A DNA stretch of 64,000 nucleotides from Spectribacter hydrogenoxidans (GTDB lineage Bacteria > Pseudomonadota > Gammaproteobacteria > Nevskiales > Salinisphaeraceae), in contig NZ_JAVRIB010000009.1 in the NCBI RefSeq assembly GCF_031846275.1, forward strand, positions 96,448 through 160,447, written 5' to 3'. The position numbers and the translations under genes are program-made. Of the stretch, positions 63,939-64,000 are shown piece after piece (positions within the stretch are counted from its first letter, which is position 1; each line of letters starts with the position of its first letter). Under the pieces are notes generated by a model. The model was not told where the DNA came from. It was given only the letters and a program-made list of their open reading frames with translations, and made no database searches.

Positions 63939-64000
63939 ATGGCCTCTTCGACAGACAATCGATCCCGTGATGCGCAGGTTCGCCGACAGGCGAAGACCTG
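63939..64000 (+). CDS. Start of a gene cut by the window end (possibly ispE)
   Basis: An ATG at 63939 with AAGG just upstream opens a frame MASSTDNRSRDAQVRRQAKT that runs off the window. In gammaproteobacteria the gene after lolB is usually ispE (CDP-ME kinase), whose conserved WPAPAKLN would come next; that cannot be seen here. Confidence 0.4.
   Translation, partial: MASSTDNRSRDAQVRRQAKT

Noticed and set aside
63918..63985. A tRNA-Gln-like stretch (GCCAGGCGGTAAGGCA) at the window end
   Set aside because: It resembles only a D-arm; no anticodon stem, T-arm or CCA-type acceptor follows, and an open frame with a ribosome binding site starts inside it.

Overview
The window is about 64 kb of a high-GC gammaproteobacterial chromosome. 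The evidence is the gene content and order: hemA-prfA-prmC beside lolB, purK-purE, purM-purN, hda, rhlE, sbcB next to a YheS-type ABC-F ATPase, metG beside an RnfB-like ferredoxin, arsC-wrbA-DUF2069, and mlaA. Many predicted secreted proteins are acidic, and a membrane pyrophosphatase is present. This points towards a halophilic or marine lineage (Ectothiorhodospiraceae/Wenzhouxiangellaceae-like), but the species cannot be read from the sequence.

Layout. 1-9.9 kb: end of a ParE-like toxin, EamA permease, zinc peptidase, lipoprotein, purK-purE, CHASE-GGDEF cyclase, secreted esterase, GST and a methyltransferase. 10.0-10.6 kb: copy A of a 526-bp structured repeat. 10.7-18.3 kb: SRPBCC lipoprotein, sbcB, yheS, CNNM/CorC protein, a HigBA-type module whose toxin is split by a 272-bp MITE, and rhlE. 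18.5-24.3 kb: moaB, a DUF4160/DUF2442/HicB-like triad, divergent soluble and membrane pyrophosphatases, a decayed RHH/PIN module and tadA. 24.3-34.5 kb: two giant surface proteins (a 1242-aa lipoprotein and a 1098-aa JDVT-CTERM metalloprotease-like protein) around a mobile patch made of a group II intron 5' fragment and a duplicated REP-associated transposase; then nth. 34.6-37.1 kb: ParDE, an orphan RnfB-like ferredoxin, an orphan antitoxin and a small membrane gene split by the second MITE. 37.2-48.9 kb: metG, mlaA with a coupled hydrolase, purN-purM, DUF2066/AI-2E/hda/TraB, and arsC-wrbA-DUF2069. 49.1-49.6 kb: copy B of the long repeat, inverted. 49.6-64 kb: lytic transglycosylase-proS, hydrolases, an AtoE transporter, JAMM protease, L,D-transpeptidase, isocitrate dehydrogenase, prmC-prfA-hemA, and TPR lipoprotein-lolB.

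Housekeeping genes sit in tight operons, often with 1-4 nt stop/start overlaps. The accessory content lies between them: at least six toxin-antitoxin loci, of which four are truncated, interrupted or lack a visible partner, and at least four families of non-coding repeats. These are (i) a MITE with about 31-bp terminal inverted repeats, present twice and splitting a gene each time; (ii) a 526-bp multi-hairpin repeat present twice, near-identical except for one 35-bp cassette; (iii) thirteen 18-nt palindromes with a fixed ATTCAT/ATTTAT core and arms that covary between copies; and (iv) AAAGGG-CCCTTT hairpins around a REP-associated transposase. No tRNA, rRNA or CRISPR array was seen.
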